Assembly: GCF_013373865.1 (NCBI RefSeq)
Contig: NC_050468.1
Span: forward strand, 9,486,510-9,550,509
Reading direction: 5' to 3'
DNA: 64,000 nucleotides
From: Monomorium pharaonis
Lineage: Eukaryota; Arthropoda; Insecta; Hymenoptera; Formicidae
Shown here: piece after piece, positions 61,061 through 64,000 of the stretch
Layout of the letters: every line of letters begins with the position of its first letter
Numbering within the stretch: position 1 is the first letter of the stretch
Made by a program: the position numbers and the translations under genes
Notes under the pieces: model-generated
Told to the model about the DNA's origin: nothing
The model's input: only the letters and a program-made list of their open reading frames with translations
The model's database searches: none

Positions 61061-61116
<56 letters not shown>
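61061..61116. repeat. (CT)n microsatellite
   Basis: About 28 CT units followed by a C/T-rich tail to about 61,150. Confidence 0.95.
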
Positions 61117-61120
<4 letters not shown>

Positions 61121-62120
61121 CTCCCCCTCTCCACCCCTCCCTCTTCCCCTACTTTATTTGCGTATATAAATAGCGCGGTCCAAAATTACCGGGTACTTCG
61201 GCGAACGGTGCCGCGAAAGTGGCATCCAAGAAAAGGCCGGCGATTTCTGCTAGTTATAAAAATATACGCGGGAACGACGTGGACGCCCGTTGGGCGACGC
61301 GCATTCTTCAACGAAGAATACGATGAGATCAACTATGTAGACGAAAAAAGCAGAGGCTATAGAATTATTTATAGACTTATGCCTTTCTGACCCGAACTAA
61401 CATCAATCAATATGTAAAAACTAACGATTATGCAAAAGAAGCTCGCTTTTTATAGAAAAGGAGATAAGTAGGAATGGATTGTGTGATATTTTAAATTTTT
61501 AAAACGTAGTGTTTTAAATTTTTCTCAAAATATTAGAATTAAGTAAAATCATTAAATCCTTCGTGAAACTGTTTCTTTACCACAAATCTATTATACAATT
61601 TTGTTCTTCTAAATCAACAATTGCGTTCTTGAAGACAAGTGAGTTTTTGATTGAAAATTGTGAATTTCAAGCTTAGCAAATGTAACTCGAGGGTGAACTT
61701 AAATAAAAAATTTAAAATATAGAACAGATATATATATATTTGCTTTGAATAATTTATGCGTTGTATAATGATGATTTAGAAAGTTTCTGAAAGATTAAAA
61801 TATATATCGCGCGCGCGTATGTGTGTGTATTGTGTATGTCAATTTTTAAAATTACTAATGAGAAAATGTATTAAAAAAGAAAGAAACCTCTTGAATCTTT
61901 GATGGTAATATTTAATATCGTGTAACTTGAAAATATCATGTATCATGGAATATGTATCATGGAATGAATATACGAATTAATTTTAAATTGTCTTTATACA
62001 ACTGTGATATACAATCTAATAACCTCAGGTTAATGACTATAATCAAATTTAAATTATAATAAAGAAGTTGGCGTTATACAGTCGAATACGACAAGATGCT
62101 GTCGTTGTTATCGATCTAAC

Positions 62121-62153
62121 TGCGTAATTATTGCGCAATTATTGCGTAATTAT
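62121..62153. repeat. 11-bp tandem repeat, 3 copies
   Basis: Three adjacent units of TGCGTAATTAT with one substitution in the middle copy (TGCGCAATTAT). It lies 34 bp left of the MITE at 62.19 kb. Confidence 0.85.
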
Positions 62154-62184
62154 TTGTAAAAAAGAGGACAAATAACCGAGAATC

Positions 62185-62454
62185 TACACTGAACCAAAAC
62201 TGTACATAAATTCCAATGAAATATTCATTCTAATGAAAAATTTATTAAAATTGGTCCAATAAATTATTTTATTATCATGATGTTTTATTTATTGTAACAA
62301 AGAATAATTCGTTATATTAATAAATTTATTAATGGTTAATGAAAAGGTTCAATGTAATATTTATACTATTAACAAAAAGCTTATTGTATCAATGAATTTT
62401 AGTTAATAAACGTCATACATTGATACGATGAAGAATTTTTTTTTTTTCAGTGTA
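62185..62454. mobile_element. CACTGAA...TTCAGTG MITE flanked by TA
   Basis: The element starts CACTGAACCAAAA at 62,187 and ends TTTTTTTCAGTG at 62,452, with TA on both outer sides (62,185-62,186 and 62,453-62,454). CACTG termini are known in CACTA and Chapaev elements, whereas a TA duplication fits Tc1/mariner, so the superfamily is unresolved. The 266-bp interior is very AT-rich with several short self-complementary TTAATAAA-type segments and no ORF. Confidence 0.65.
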
Positions 62455-64000
62455 CGATTCTAAATAATTCCTCAACGATCAGTAGGCAAATACGGAAGAC
62501 CTCGGTCGTTTATAAATGAAATTGCAGGCGCAGAGAAGTCTCGCTTGTTCGCGTAAACGAATCTGAACTGTTGAACCTGTCCTCAACTTCCGGTTTCGCA
62601 ACGTCACATTGCTGTATAATTCCACGGGGACGACCTGTCGTGTCTTGAATATTGAACATGCAGATAATTGTGTTTAAAGCAATTTCCGCGTAAAATGTTA
62701 CAATATTTTATTAAATGACGTTAATACCATTTAATTAATTTAATCTAAATATCGGAAAGAAATTTAACAGAATTAAAGAAGTATTATTTAATATGATTTG
62801 TCAATGCCTCGGAATCTTTACATATAAATACTGGGATTATTTAATGAATGCTGAAACTATATTCTGTGATATATGTAAATGTTACCTAAAAGAATCAAGT
62901 TGCTCTCACAAAGAAAGTCTTAAAATAACGCGTATTTAAAGGCGCATTATTCACCTCATTAGAATGGAATCCAATAGAATTGGCGTATCGCAAAATGCAT
63001 AATCAAATTTCCTAATTGAATTCTTTGTGAATTTTTTTTTATGTGATCACACACCAGTATTTTCTCCGTACGTATCACTCGTTTTAGCTACGGCTTGGCT
63101 ATTTCTCCGCTGCGGAGAAAAATATCTATTGACCGATTATTATTAGCGATTATTCACGGCCAAGTATTTTCCCGATCGTGAAAGTGTACTGTAAAATATC
63201 TGTAGGTTACTTTCCTTATGCAGAATATATAATAAATTTTGTGTGTGTGTGTGTGTGTGTCTATTTGTTTTTTCATACTTCTTAATATATACATACGGCC
63301 TGAAAAAATATATATATTTTTATCTTATATGACGAAATTAATTAAAACGAAAATAAATACGCTACGGCTGTATTAAAATAGAATGCATTATCGTTGGTAT
63401 AAATATGTTATATGCTATATTTTTGCTTTGTTAATGTTGATGTTGATGTTGGATTTACGAGAAATAAAAAATTTAGGGATTAAGAATGCACTAAACTTTT
63501 TTTCCGATTAAAATCATGCAACATATAGTATACGTTATTTAATAATCTTTCTATGTAATCTGTTTTCTTCGCTTATTTTTTAATGTATATACGTATGATT
63601 GTGCAATTACAGATCTGATAGTGAGTTATCATAAGCAATGTCAGAAAATCGAAACAGGATTTGTTAACGTAACTTTAACGTAATATTGCGTTTGATGTCT
63701 CGACTATGATTCGACGCAATTATGCGTAACAAATAAATTCATTTTTGTGCGTCACGTAATCGTTTTAGCGCTACGTGATTGACAAAATACAATATGACAC
63801 ATACCAGATGATTATCAGTATGTTTTCTTATCCCACATCGGGAGTGCATTAACGCCTATGTATTTATAAAAACGTCATAAGGCAATTGACACGGTGGACT
63901 AGAATTTTCCAATCGGCGTCATCATGATACTTTGCTTGGTTTGCACGACCTCGAGTACTTTCCTTATATACGATCGTCGTCGCGCACGTGTCACTTGAGC
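62455..64000. other. AT-rich noncoding stretch
   Basis: AT-rich to the right edge, with a (GT)10 run and a (TTGATG)3 run near 63,436-63,452. No ORF, inverted repeat or gene structure is supported. Confidence 0.6.
63241..63260. repeat. (GT)n microsatellite
   Basis: Ten GT units in AT-rich DNA. Confidence 0.9.

Larger units (their letters stand above)
56041..62184. other. mostly AT-rich noncoding stretch
   Basis: AT-rich throughout, apart from modest CpG-richer bits at 56.7-57.1, 58.2-58.5, 60.1-60.4 and 60.9-61.3 kb and two long microsatellites. The ORFs are at most 147 codons; the longest runs through the (CT)n array at 61.06 kb. None is recognisable. No gene, tRNA or long inverted repeat is supported. 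Confidence 0.55.

Noticed and set aside
1..64000. CRISPR arrays, bacterial operons, rRNA or tRNA genes
   Set aside because: The regular repeats are simple microsatellites, not repeat-spacer units. No tRNA cloverleaf with a GGTTCGAATCC-type arm could be assembled, and no rRNA stretches were recognised.

Overview
This is a 64 kb stretch of eukaryotic nuclear DNA, most likely from an insect and plausibly from an ant or another hymenopteran. The evidence for that is the AT-rich background with interspersed CpG-rich blocks, very frequent (GA)n/(CT)n arrays, long (CA)n, (TA)n and (ACGC)n microsatellites, and many short terminal-inverted-repeat relics. The taxonomic placement is inference; no diagnostic gene was found. 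No open reading frame reads as a recognisable protein. The longest (264 codons at 55,229-56,023 and about 200 codons near 47-52 kb) are low-complexity products of GC-rich or microsatellite DNA. There is no rRNA, no tRNA that I could support, and no CRISPR array or bacterial-type operon. I read the window as intergenic DNA and/or parts of very long introns.

Layout: 1-41 kb is mostly AT-rich noncoding DNA. It carries short inverted-repeat elements (8.6, 10.7, 13.2, 30.9, 31.4, 32.8, 35.3 and 41.2 kb), local degenerate duplications (2.8, 5.5/6.7, 14.5/15.4, 20.9/21.2 and 28.6 kb) and a few CpG-rich patches (about 9.9-10.5, 11.0-12.5, 17.2-18.3, 25.3-26.8 and 29.5-30.1 kb). A GC-rich stretch at 41.4-42.9 kb is followed by a clean PIF/Harbinger-like MITE with a TTA target duplication (42,904-43,138).

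The strongest candidate for gene structure is the 47.0-49.9 kb block. It is very GC- and CpG-rich, full of short trinucleotide runs and small upstream ORFs, and ends in an ATG in good context three codons before a CAG|GTGAAC splice donor at 49,909/49,910. About 450 bp of almost pure pyrimidine DNA follows. This looks like the promoter, long 5' leader and first exon of a plus-strand gene whose remaining exons lie beyond the window or were not recognised. A second, smaller CpG-rich block at 55.2-56.0 kb could be an alternative promoter or first exon. From 56 to 64 kb the DNA returns to AT-rich noncoding sequence with a CACTG-ended MITE at 62,187-62,452.

The most unusual items are a long imperfect hairpin at 41.19-41.41 kb (inner 31-bp arms with 2 mismatches), a nearly complete palindrome bounded by TTAA at 32.8 kb, and two copies 1.2 kb apart of a 24-nt splice-donor-like motif (5,491 and 6,692). 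All repeat and composition calls were made by eye; no search was run.
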